NCBI GenBank assembly: GCA_964551545.1
Contig: CAZKCT010000056.1
Span: forward strand, 1-12,523
DNA: 12,523 bases
Reading direction: 5' to 3'
Source: Thiopontia sp964551545
GTDB lineage: Bacteria; Pseudomonadota; Gammaproteobacteria; GCF-002020875
The notes under the pieces are model-generated. The model ran no database searches, was not told the origin of the DNA, and was given only the letters and a program-made list of their open reading frames with translations. The translations under genes were made by a program, and so were the position numbers. How positions within the stretch are numbered: position 1 is the first letter of the stretch; each line of letters starts with the position of its first letter. This document shows, piece by piece, positions 1 through 7,779 of the stretch.

Positions 1-719
1 CCAAACTCGATTGAGGAGGGAATTTTTACCGTCGCCACGGTATGAAACAGATCGAGATCATGCACGGCTACTGGGTGGTTAGGGATCTCCGATAGACGAA
101 GACAGGCATCAAGAAACTCAACCGCATGTTCAACACCATGCGCTTCACCGGGACGGCCACATTCGATCGTTACCGCAGGGCAGAGTGCCGCCATCGCCAT
201 CGATTGCACTTCGGCCGGTCGAATAAAGTAGACCACAGTACGGCTAAAGAGCGTGGCCAGCTGAAGGAACTGCGGCTCCAGTCGGTTTACGCAACCATAG
301 TGCGGATTGCGCCCGGTGTTATTGTGGAGATCAACACTGGCAAATACCTTGCGCTGCCGCATCTCCTCGATCACCCGCTGGACCATCTGCTGCTCAGCCC
401 CCTCTCCACCTAACCAGATCCGGTTGTAATCAGGTTGGTTTGGCAGATGCCGAACCCCAACAGCCGCAGCCTCCACATTTCCGACGAGGAAAGATAGGGA
501 GCGGGGCAACTCCTTATCTTGATAACGCTTCAGCAGCAGGCGCAGCGCCTCCCACCCCGTGGTTTCATTGCCATGCAGCAACAAACTGACAAAGAGTGGA
601 TTTTTACGGCGCCCTTCGAGATGAAACAGCGAAAGATCGGTGCATTGCGTGTGAAGTTGATCCGCAGGCAGTTCCAGTAACCCATCCGGGAGCGTATGGT
701 GGACCGTCAATGCCCTCAT
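1..719 (-). CDS. M14-family zinc amidohydrolase, succinylglutamate desuccinylase/aspartoacylase-like (3' end cut by window)
   Basis: The visible N-terminal 239 residues match the AstE/ASPA branch of the M14 metallopeptidases, which hydrolyse amide bonds of N-acylated amino acids with one zinc ion. The motifs seen are HGNE (H49, E52) and DLHNN (H132), the expected zinc ligands, DYNRIW (R100), the usual substrate-carboxylate arginine region, and TIECG (E186), the expected catalytic glutamate. No stop codon occurs before position 1, so the C-terminus lies outside the window. The ATG (719-717) overlaps the TGA of the upstream ligase gene as ATGA, so translation is probably coupled. Substrate is unknown. 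Pairing with an amide ligase suggests it acts on a related amide or peptide, but that is inference. True AstE is less likely because no other arginine-succinyltransferase genes are visible. Confidence 0.85.
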   Translation of the reverse strand, partial: MRALTVHHTLPDGLLELPADQLHTQCTDLSLFHLEGRRKNPLFVSLLLHGNETTGWEALRLLLKRYQDKELPRSLSFLVGNVEAAAVGVRHLPNQPDYNRIWLGGEGAEQQMVQRVIEEMRQRKVFASVDLHNNTGRNPHYGCVNRLEPQFLQLATLFSRTVVYFIRPAEVQSMAMAALCPAVTIECGRPGEAHGVEHAVEFLDACLRLSEIPNHPVAVHDLDLFHTVATVKIPSSIEF

Positions 720-2149
720 CCGGCGACCCCCCACTGGTGGACTGGATTGCCTGATCGCTGATGCTGTAGATAGCTCTCCATCAACTCCTTCGTCTCCTTG
801 CCATGTTGTGAAACCCACTGACGCTGCCAACGGCTCCCATTCTGTCCACTCTGTATCCGTTCCTCAATGATCTCAATCCATGGCTGCCATTCCGCTCTCT
901 CCAATCCCAGCCGTTGCATCCCAACCACTGCCAGCGGAATCAGCTCCTGATGAATCAACTCCCGCAGATAAACCACCCGTCCTCCCTGCCAAAGCACTGC
1001 ACTATCGAGGCCATAGCGTGCTGCCCGATAGAAGTTCTCTCTTGTCGCAGAAAAAGATAGATCTGCAGCCGATCGCTCCGGCTGATCCAGCATTCCATGC
1101 ATCAACCCGGTAAAAAAGGCGGTATTAGCCACCACATCCAGTAGTGTTGGGCCTGCCGAAGCAACCCGATGCTCAATCCGCAGATGAGGAATACCTTCTG
1201 AATCAAAACCGATCAGTGGGCGGTTCCAGCGCCAGATCGTACCATTGTGAAGCAGTAGACTGGGAAGCCGCTGCAGCGACTGTGCCTGCCGGATCGGCAA
1301 CATGACGGGGTAGTGGTCGCGGTTTTCCTGAAAGAACTCCAACAGGCTCTGCTCCGCATAACGGGTACCAAAACTCACTCGCCCCTCACCCAGGCGATGC
1401 GCCAGACGGTTCACATTCACCGCCTGCTCAAAGATAGGAATACGACTATCCTCCCAGAGATCCTTTCCAAACAGATAGGGGGAATTAGCACAGAGAGCAA
1501 CCATTGCTGCCGAAACTCGAACCGAATTGTTAAACACGGCAACCGACTGCTCCAGTGGAACCTGAAGATGGATTTGCAGCGAGGTGGTAGCAGCCTCCAT
1601 CATGACATCCCGATGATCAAGCTCAAGACGCTCTCTCCCTTCCACCAAAAAGTGAAGAGGATCCCCCTTTCTCATCCGCATCACCTGCTCATTCAGGGCA
1701 CGATAACGCTGCCGCTGGCTCATGTTTTCCAGCGTCAGGTCCCCTTCTACCAGGGTAGGCAGAGTGCCAATCATCGAGAGGTCTGCACCCAGTGAGTTGG
1801 CAACCTCTCCTGCACCTCTCCAGGTCTGTTCCAGCTCTTGCATCAAAGCAGTAAAGGGACCGCCACTCAGTGGCTGCGGTAAGCTATTCAACTCCACATT
1901 GAAGCTGGCCAGCTCCGGTACCACCATTGGATGGTTGAGCTGTTGCAGAAAAGGTTCATTACAGCAGCAGGGACGATGCTCCCGATTCAGCAGCCACGCC
2001 TCCAGCTCCAGGCCAACCTGCATCTCGGCAGAAGAGAAACGGGAGTCGTGAAACCAAGACTCCAGCAGCACGGTCTCCTCTCTGAGTGCTTGCTCAAAGT
2101 GATCAAAGTCCCGCTTATGGAAGTGGTCGACACCGATCTCTTGTCCCAT
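716..2149 (-). CDS. GCS2-family carboxylate-amine ligase (glutamate-cysteine ligase-like)
   Basis: This 477-residue protein belongs to the GCS2 superfamily of ATP-dependent ligases that join a carboxylate (usually of glutamate) to an amine through an acyl phosphate. Family-type motifs are GLELEAWL (residues 46-53), ELASFNVELNSLP (79-91), the TTSLQIHLQV strand (188-197) and HLRIEHRV (322-329). These acidic, Gln and His residues would form the metal/ATP site. It is longer than E. coli YbdK (about 370 residues), so equivalence is not claimed. Whether it makes gamma-glutamylcysteine is uncertain. Three cysteines in a row (C61-C63) are unusual. It lies 72 bases after murU, and that gap shows no clear promoter. 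No strong Shine-Dalgarno precedes the ATG, but an in-frame stop 36 bases upstream (with no ATG, GTG or TTG between) leaves it as the first available start. It overlaps the downstream M14 gene by ATGA. Confidence 0.85.
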   Translation of the reverse strand: MGQEIGVDHFHKRDFDHFEQALREETVLLESWFHDSRFSSAEMQVGLELEAWLLNREHRPCCCNEPFLQQLNHPMVVPELASFNVELNSLPQPLSGGPFTALMQELEQTWRGAGEVANSLGADLSMIGTLPTLVEGDLTLENMSQRQRYRALNEQVMRMRKGDPLHFLVEGRERLELDHRDVMMEAATTSLQIHLQVPLEQSVAVFNNSVRVSAAMVALCANSPYLFGKDLWEDSRIPIFEQAVNVNRLAHRLGEGRVSFGTRYAEQSLLEFFQENRDHYPVMLPIRQAQSLQRLPSLLLHNGTIWRWNRPLIGFDSEGIPHLRIEHRVASAGPTLLDVVANTAFFTGLMHGMLDQPERSAADLSFSATRENFYRAARYGLDSAVLWQGGRVVYLRELIHQELIPLAVVGMQRLGLERAEWQPWIEIIEERIQSGQNGSRWQRQWVSQHGKETKELMESYLQHQRSGNPVHQWGVAG

Positions 2150-2221
2150 ACAGGGAACTATAGCAACTACCGATGCAACTGTTCATCCCACCTCTACCGT
2201 TCGAGACAGCCAGAGAGGAGG

Positions 2222-2872
2222 TCAGAGCTGTGCCAACCGCTCCGGCGTTCCCACATCCGACCAGCGCCCTTGATAATGTTCGCCACTCACGCCTCCCTGG
2301 CTCACTCCCTCAAACAACAGCGGGGCCAACGGAAAACGTCCCTGACGACTGGCATCAAAAAAGGCGGGATCAAAACGGGCAATCCCACTGTAGGTGAGCT
2401 GCCCCGCACCTCCGCCATAGGCGGTCACTCTCTCGCTATCGAGCAGAAAATCCCCTTGAGGATGGTGATCAGGGTTATCCACCAGCACAAGATGAGCGAG
2501 AGAGCTGGAATCCTGCAACAGTTTGGAGAAGGGGTAATCGGTATAGAGATCGCCATTCACCACAAGGAATGGATCACTCTCCAGTAGCGGTAGTGCCTGA
2601 GTGATCCCTCCGCCGGTTTCCAATGCTTCTGGAGGCTCGGGAGAGTAGAGGATCGCTGCGCCATAGCGAGAACCGTCCCCCAACTTTCTAGGGATTTGCT
2701 CCCCAAGCCAGCCATGATTGATCACAATCTCACTGATTCCCGCTCTGACCAGCGCCTCGATGTGATACTCGATCAGTGTCTTTCCATTCACCTCCAGCAG
2801 CGGCTTTGGAGTCTGGTCCGTCAATGGACGCATCCGCTCTCCACGCCCCGCTGCTAAAATCATCGCCTTCAT
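2222..2872 (-). CDS. murU: N-acetylmuramate alpha-1-phosphate uridylyltransferase MurU
   Basis: This is a 216-residue sugar-1-phosphate nucleotidyltransferase. The signature LAAGRGERMRPLT (residues 6-18) followed by K23 is the nucleotide-binding and catalytic loop. ETGGG (85-89) and NGD (106-108) contact base, sugar and metal, and the C-terminal WSDVGTP (204-210) is typical of the group. The family also contains glucose- and mannose-1-phosphate transferases. The short length and the direct coupling to amgK point to MurU, which converts MurNAc-alpha-1-phosphate plus UTP to UDP-MurNAc in the cytoplasm and so bypasses de novo MurA/MurB synthesis. This route is the known basis of intrinsic fosfomycin tolerance in Pseudomonas. 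The ATG overlaps the amgK stop as ATGA. Confidence 0.88.
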   Translation of the reverse strand: MKAMILAAGRGERMRPLTDQTPKPLLEVNGKTLIEYHIEALVRAGISEIVINHGWLGEQIPRKLGDGSRYGAAILYSPEPPEALETGGGITQALPLLESDPFLVVNGDLYTDYPFSKLLQDSSSLAHLVLVDNPDHHPQGDFLLDSERVTAYGGGAGQLTYSGIARFDPAFFDASRQGRFPLAPLLFEGVSQGGVSGEHYQGRWSDVGTPERLAQL

Positions 2873-3837
2873 AATTTTGCCACCAACCCGTGCAGCCCAG
2901 AGAGCTCTGGATAGCGAGCGGAGACCTCTTGGATATAACCAAGTGTTCGTGGGATGTCACCGAGATACCCCGGCTTCCCATCACGATGATTGAGGCGAGC
3001 AAAGATCCCAACCGCCTTAAGGTGGCGCTGCACGCCCATCCAGTCAAACCACTGCAGGAACTGTGTCCACTCCACATCGGGAACCATTTTTTCCTCTTTC
3101 AATCGCTGCAGATAATATTGAGCCCACTGTTCGACCCGCTCTCGCGGCCAATCGATATAACAGTCCCTCAATAGAGAAACTAGGTCGTAGGTGACTGCCC
3201 CCCAGACCGCATCCTGGAAGTCGATCACCCCTGGATTATTCTCTTCAATCACCATCAGATTGCGCGAGTGATAATCGCGATGGACGGCCACTTGCGGCTG
3301 CTGCTGAGCACTCTCTGAAAGCAGGCACATCTGTTGATTCCAAACGCTGTGCTGGTCTGCATCCCACTCCATCTCCCGATGCAGCTGCAGATACCACTCC
3401 CGAAACAGCTCCATTTCCCGGACCAATAGATCATGACCATAAAGTGGAAGGGGCGACTGCTTGGGCCACCGCTGCTGCATTTGCAGCAGCGATTCCATTG
3501 CATCGCCATAGAGAGCATCAGCACTGCTATCATCCAATTCACCCAAATAGGGGGATGATCCCAGATCAGAGAGCAGCAGGAATCCCTGCTGTAGATCCTC
3601 AGCCAGAATTTCCGGGACATGGACACCGCACTTCAGCAATACTCTGGCAATCGAGAGAAATGGGGTACAGTCCTCCTGCTGTGGCGGCGCATCCATCACG
3701 ATCGCTGTCTTATCTCCACGGTGAAGCCGAAAATAGCGCCGAAAGCTGGCGTCTGCGGAGGCAGGCTCAAGGGTCAACAACTCCCCCAGATATTGCTGCT
3801 CCACCCACTGTTGAAGTGCCTCAAAACGTTGATCCAT
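2869..3837 (-). CDS. amgK: Anomeric MurNAc/GlcNAc kinase AmgK
   Basis: This 322-residue protein has the aminoglycoside-phosphotransferase/choline-kinase fold. HRDYHSRN (residues 186-193) is the Brenner-type catalytic loop with D188 as likely base and N193 as metal ligand. IDFQD (205-209) supplies the second metal-binding aspartate. An N-terminal ASFRRYFR segment (30-37) is typical of AmgK proteins. AmgK phosphorylates MurNAc at the anomeric carbon for MurU, completing cytoplasmic recycling of peptidoglycan sugar. It is the first gene of the minus-strand operon and diverges from lptD, an arrangement familiar in gammaproteobacteria. An AGAGAG run just upstream of the ATG may act as a weak ribosome binding site. 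Confidence 0.88.
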   Translation of the reverse strand: MDQRFEALQQWVEQQYLGELLTLEPASADASFRRYFRLHRGDKTAIVMDAPPQQEDCTPFLSIARVLLKCGVHVPEILAEDLQQGFLLLSDLGSSPYLGELDDSSADALYGDAMESLLQMQQRWPKQSPLPLYGHDLLVREMELFREWYLQLHREMEWDADQHSVWNQQMCLLSESAQQQPQVAVHRDYHSRNLMVIEENNPGVIDFQDAVWGAVTYDLVSLLRDCYIDWPRERVEQWAQYYLQRLKEEKMVPDVEWTQFLQWFDWMGVQRHLKAVGIFARLNHRDGKPGYLGDIPRTLGYIQEVSARYPELSGLHGLVAKL

Positions 3838-3870
3838 GGTCTCTCTCTGCCCTACTCTAATTTGATCCCG

Positions 3871-3884
3871 GAATTGTACTATTC
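3871..3884. promoter_or_regulatory. Imperfect palindrome in amgK/lptD divergent region (possible operator)
   Basis: The 14 bases GAATTGTACTATTC read the same on both strands except at positions 5 and 10, giving 12 of 14 symmetric bases. The site covers the place where the -35 box of the predicted lptD promoter would lie. It could bind a dimeric regulator acting on one or both divergent operons. This is inference from symmetry and position; I do not recognise a named regulator motif. Confidence 0.3.
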
Positions 3885-3899
3885 AGAGGTGCAGGAAGG

Positions 3900-3905
3900 T
3901 ATAAT
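3900..3905 (+). promoter_or_regulatory. Predicted sigma70 -10 box for lptD operon
   Basis: A perfect TATAAT lies 35 bases before the proposed lptD start, which would give a short leader of about 28 bases. The -35 region is weak: TTGTAC (3874-3879) leaves a 20-base spacer, and ACTATT (3878-3883) leaves 16. No convincing sigma-E pair was found, although lptD is a sigma-E target in E. coli. The rest of the divergent gap (3838-3939) also holds an 8-base palindrome GAATATTC at 3929-3936. Confidence 0.45.
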
Positions 3906-3939
3906 CGGGCACCATTGAACCGCAATGTGAATATTCGTT

Positions 3940-6441
3940 TTGAATCAGAGACTCTGCAAAACCACTGGCTATCTTCTCTCTACTCTGGCCTGCGCCATTT
4001 CGACTCAGGCATATGCAGAGCCCGCTTTTCGTTGTGTCACCGGAAGTGATGGAAGTTGGGTCTGTGGTCCCGAAGCCGAGATCTCTGCACAGCAAGCAGC
4101 ACCACTGCCCACCACACCCCCACAAATAACCACTGCCCCTGATCGATCAGAGGCAACTGTCGTCACCCAGCCTACGACGGCTACACCGATCGCAGAGGCA
4201 CCGGAACAGCCTGTCAAGACAACGCCTGCTCGTCAGCCACTGGCCCGGATGAGCAAACCGGTAGAGACACCCAAACCCTCTACCCCCGCACTGCAGTGTG
4301 CTGCAGCACCCCGTATTGGACCGCCACCAGTCACCGATCGTGCCAACCAGGTCACCACGATCAGCGCCGATGAGATGGAGGTCCGTGACCGTAACCAGTT
4401 CCTCTACCAGGGCTCTGTTGAACTACAGCGAGCAGACCAATCTCTGACCACTGACCAGGCTCGCTACAACCACGAAACCGGCCTCTTTGAGGCAGAGGGG
4501 AGTCTCCGTTATCAGGAACACGGCACCGAGATTTCCGGTGACCGCGGCCGCTTTAATTCAAAAACAGACCGAGGCACCATTGAGAATGCCAGCTACCGGA
4601 TGAGTGAAAGCAGCGCCAATGGTGAGGCCTCTGTGGTCGAGAAGGACGGCGCCTATGTCAGCCGCTATCATCAGGCCACCTACTCCACCTGTGATCCTGA
4701 GGCACGCAGCTGGCAACTCGAGGCGAGCGAGATTGAGCTGGACGAACTAGAGGGTTGGGGCAGTGCTAAAGATGCCGTGGTCCGCTTCAAGGGGGTACCA
4801 ATTCTCTACACCCCGACCTACACCTTCCCGCTGGACGAGCGCAGAAAATCTGGCTTCCTCTTCCCCTCCTGGGGATATGACGATATTGGTGGTGGCGACT
4901 TCAGCATCCCATATTACTGGAATATTGCACCCAACCGAGATGCCACGATCACACCCCGAAGCATTGGACGCAGAGGCCTTATGGTGAGTGGAAACCTTCG
5001 CTACCTGAGCGGTAGTGATGAGGGTGAAATCGATGCCAGCATACTACCCAGTGATGATCTCTATGGTGATGACCGCTACCAACTGAAGGTGGATCACCAA
5101 GGAACACTACAGACAGAGCAGCTAGCCAACCCACTCAACTATCAGGTCAACTTCTCCACTCTCTCTGACAAAGAGTACCTGGGGCACTTTGGTAATTCAC
5201 TCAGCCTTGCCAGCACGGACACCTTGGAGCAAACTGCTACCATCGATTACAGTGAAGACAACCTGAAAGTATCGGCTCTCCTCTCCGGTCACTATACAGT
5301 CAGCAACACCTTATTAGAGGACCAGAAACCCTACCGCAAGCTCCCCCAGATCGATGGTTCCTGGTCAAGTGGAAGCGATAACAACCAGCTCAACTACAGC
5401 GTTGAGGGGCAATTTGTCCACTTTGAACATAGCGCAGCAACTAAACCAAATGCAGAACGCTACTGGTTCAAGCCGAGTGCACACTATAACTACACTGCAC
5501 TCAATGACGCAGCCTATATCAAACCATCACTGTCGGTTTCACAAAGCTACTATGAACTGGATACAGGAAGCAGCTCCAGTATGACTGTTCCACACTATAC
5601 AGTGGAGACAGGCCTATTCCTTGAGAGGGAAGCAACCAACACCTTTGCTCTGCTGGGGGGCGGGCAAGGGTATCTGCAGACTCTCGAGCCACAACTGAAG
5701 TTTAGCTATATTCCTGATGGAAAAAACTCTGGACATGAGTTTGATATCACTACCGAGTCGAACGAAAACAAATACCAGCTGAATGAATTCTACGGCAGAG
5801 ACAACGCTCCATACACCAAGCAGATCACCTGGACAGTTAACAATAGCTGGATCCGATCAGCCGATAACCGGAAGATCATCACTGCCTCACTGGAACAGAC
5901 CCGTGACCTCAAATCGACACGTAGTCGCAACTGGTCCAACCTGGTCGCAAAAATGGGGACGGACTTTGGCCCTCATGACACCCGGCTTGAGCTGAACTGG
6001 GATCCCTATGACAACTGGAATGACACCATTATTGCGGGCTACCAGTTCAATAATGACAATGGCAGGATCATCAACCTTGACTACAACTTCAAACAGAACG
6101 ACAGTGGCCAGGATGAGAAAAAGCAGCTGGATCTATCGACGCTCTGGAAAATCAACAACCAGTGGAACCTGTTCGCCCGCTACAACCAGGAGCTGAACGA
6201 CTCCAACAACCTGGACTACCGACTGGAAGATCTGATCGGCGTCAGCTATGACAGCTGCTGCTGGTCTGCCAACTTCACACGACGCAAATACCTCTCCGGA
6301 GACATCAGAAATAATGAGCCATACGATACGACTTGGTTCCTTGTACTTGAGTTGAAAGGGTTAGGCAAGCTGGGCAAGAAGTCAGGCAGTCTCGAAGAAC
6401 AGCTTGAGCACAGCATCAAGGGCTACAAGACGGAGGAATAA
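3940..6441 (+). CDS. lptD: LPS-assembly outer membrane protein LptD
   Basis: This 833-residue precursor matches LptD, the beta-barrel that with LptE inserts lipopolysaccharide into the outer leaflet of the outer membrane. Residues 1-26 form a signal peptide ending AYA before EPAF. A Cys pair (C32, C42) is followed by a Pro/Thr-rich linker (about 53-119). The jellyroll (LptA/OstA-like) domain starts near ISADEMEV (141-148). The barrel follows from about residue 280 with the typical RKSGFLFPSWGY segment (302-313). C251 and adjacent C773-C774 correspond to the cysteines that form the inter-domain disulfides in E. coli LptD. The start is proposed as TTG at 3940: the first upstream in-frame stop is at 3928, and no other ATG, GTG or TTG would keep the signal peptide. 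No clear Shine-Dalgarno is present. Confidence 0.95.
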   Translation: MNQRLCKTTGYLLSTLACAISTQAYAEPAFRCVTGSDGSWVCGPEAEISAQQAAPLPTTPPQITTAPDRSEATVVTQPTTATPIAEAPEQPVKTTPARQPLARMSKPVETPKPSTPALQCAAAPRIGPPPVTDRANQVTTISADEMEVRDRNQFLYQGSVELQRADQSLTTDQARYNHETGLFEAEGSLRYQEHGTEISGDRGRFNSKTDRGTIENASYRMSESSANGEASVVEKDGAYVSRYHQATYSTCDPEARSWQLEASEIELDELEGWGSAKDAVVRFKGVPILYTPTYTFPLDERRKSGFLFPSWGYDDIGGGDFSIPYYWNIAPNRDATITPRSIGRRGLMVSGNLRYLSGSDEGEIDASILPSDDLYGDDRYQLKVDHQGTLQTEQLANPLNYQVNFSTLSDKEYLGHFGNSLSLASTDTLEQTATIDYSEDNLKVSALLSGHYTVSNTLLEDQKPYRKLPQIDGSWSSGSDNNQLNYSVEGQFVHFEHSAATKPNAERYWFKPSAHYNYTALNDAAYIKPSLSVSQSYYELDTGSSSSMTVPHYTVETGLFLEREATNTFALLGGGQGYLQTLEPQLKFSYIPDGKNSGHEFDITTESNENKYQLNEFYGRDNAPYTKQITWTVNNSWIRSADNRKIITASLEQTRDLKSTRSRNWSNLVAKMGTDFGPHDTRLELNWDPYDNWNDTIIAGYQFNNDNGRIINLDYNFKQNDSGQDEKKQLDLSTLWKINNQWNLFARYNQELNDSNNLDYRLEDLIGVSYDSCCWSANFTRRKYLSGDIRNNEPYDTTWFLVLELKGLGKLGKKSGSLEEQLEHSIKGYKTEE
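6432..6437 (+). promoter_or_regulatory. Shine-Dalgarno of surA inside the end of lptD
   Basis: GGAGGA lies in the last codons of lptD, 11 bases before the ATG at 6449. It decides the surA start over an upstream in-frame ATG at 6404, which would give a charged N-terminal extension blocking a normal signal peptide. Confidence 0.7.
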
Positions 6442-6448
6442 TCAACCC

Positions 6449-7765
6449 ATGAAGTGGATTCAACCACTCTCACTGGCAGCTGCCCTGCTCACTGCCAGTT
6501 TCTCTAGCGCTGCACCAATCAATGGTATTGACCGCATTCTGGCAATGGTCAATAACGACATCATCATGAAGAGCGAGCTGGAACGAGAGCTCACCACAAT
6601 CGTTGAGCGCCTACAGCAACAGAAAGCAAAACTGCCACCAATGCAGACGTTGGTTCAGCAGGTGCTGGAGAAGATGATCACCGAACAGCTGCAACTTCAG
6701 GCAGCCGAAAAGGCAGGGATCATTATCGATGAGTCGACCATTGACCGCACCATGCAGCGCATTGCACAGCGCAACAAGCTCTCCCTCTCCGACTTCAAAC
6801 AGGCACTGGAACAGCAAGGCATCGACTACCACAATTTTCGTGAGAACCTGAGAAAGGAGATCACCCTCGAGAAGCTGAAGGTGAAAAAGGTAGAGAACCG
6901 CGTCAACATCTCTGATGAAGAGACCAAACGGTTGGCACTGCAGCTAGCCTCCGACAGCGCCGATGCCCTGCGCCAATACCGCCTGGGCCATATTCTTGTC
7001 CCACTGCCCGAAGGGGCCTCCCCAAAACAGATTCAGCAAGCCAAGAAAAAAGTCGAATTGATCGCAGACGATCTACGGGCTGGAGCCGATTTTCGCGAGA
7101 CGGCAATGGAGCAGTCCAGTGGCAGCAATGCGCTGGAGGGCGGCATCATCGAGTGGCATACCAAGGCAGAACTCCCTTCTCTCTTTGCCCGCCAGCTTCC
7201 AGCATTAAAACAGCACCAGCAGGAAAACAGTGAACAGCCCTTTGCGGGTCCACTGCGCAGTGCCAGCGGTTTTCACCTGCTTGCCCTGCTGGAGAGCCGA
7301 GAGCAAGAGAGCAGCCATATCGTCACCCTCTCTCATGCCCGCCACATCCTGATCAAGCCCAGTGAACTGGTCAGTAACGAACAGGCGCAAGTCAAACTGG
7401 AGATCATTCGGGAGCGCGCCCTGAGCGGAGAGTCCTTCGCAGAGCTTGCCCGGAGTAACTCCGAAGATGGATCAGCCAAGGATGGCGGGGATCTCGGCTG
7501 GCAGAACCCAGAAAATCTGGTGCCGGAATTTGTCCAGGAGATGGATAAACTGGAACCTAATGAGATCAGCCCGGTCTTCAAGTCCCGTTTTGGTTGGCAC
7601 ATCATTCAGATGATCGAACGCAAGCAGGAAGACAATACCGAGGCACACCTGATGAGCCAGGCCCGAAAAATGATTCGCAAGCGCAAGATCAGCGAGGCCA
7701 CTGAGACCTGGCTACGACGACTGCGAGACGACGCCTATATCGAGTATCGCCTCGATGATCTGTAA
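6449..7765 (+). CDS. surA: Periplasmic chaperone / peptidyl-prolyl isomerase SurA
   Basis: This 438-residue precursor has the SurA layout. A signal peptide covers residues 1-22 (MKWIQPLSL...SSAAP). The N-terminal chaperone domain includes INGIDRILAMVNNDII (24-39). A first parvulin domain spans about 176-284 and a second about 293-391, the latter with the well-kept HARHILIK, DGGDLGW and FGWHIIQM segments, and a C-terminal helix closes the chaperone core. SurA escorts unfolded outer-membrane proteins, including LptD, across the periplasm to the BAM complex, so its place 7 bases after lptD makes functional sense. In E. coli the second parvulin domain is the active isomerase; the better conservation of the second domain here fits that. 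Confidence 0.95.
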   Translation: MKWIQPLSLAAALLTASFSSAAPINGIDRILAMVNNDIIMKSELERELTTIVERLQQQKAKLPPMQTLVQQVLEKMITEQLQLQAAEKAGIIIDESTIDRTMQRIAQRNKLSLSDFKQALEQQGIDYHNFRENLRKEITLEKLKVKKVENRVNISDEETKRLALQLASDSADALRQYRLGHILVPLPEGASPKQIQQAKKKVELIADDLRAGADFRETAMEQSSGSNALEGGIIEWHTKAELPSLFARQLPALKQHQQENSEQPFAGPLRSASGFHLLALLESREQESSHIVTLSHARHILIKPSELVSNEQAQVKLEIIRERALSGESFAELARSNSEDGSAKDGGDLGWQNPENLVPEFVQEMDKLEPNEISPVFKSRFGWHIIQMIERKQEDNTEAHLMSQARKMIRKRKISEATETWLRRLRDDAYIEYRLDDL

Positions 7766-7779
7766 CTGAGCTCCACGCC

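Noticed and set aside
126..413. 95-residue plus-strand open frame
   Set aside because: It is antisense to the M14 amidohydrolase, whose zinc motifs are clear on the minus strand.
880..1113. Pro/Ser/Ala-rich plus-strand open frame of 77 residues
   Set aside because: It is antisense to the ligase gene; the composition follows from the complementary codons and no start signal is present.
1931..2587. 218-residue plus-strand open frame
   Set aside because: It runs antisense across the ligase/murU junction, both well supported by motifs, and its translation shows no domain or signal; it is a shadow frame.
3870..3905. Sigma-E type promoter for lptD
   Set aside because: GGAATT at 3870 resembles a -35 element but no TCAAA-like -10 follows at the needed spacing; the TATAAT box is the better candidate.
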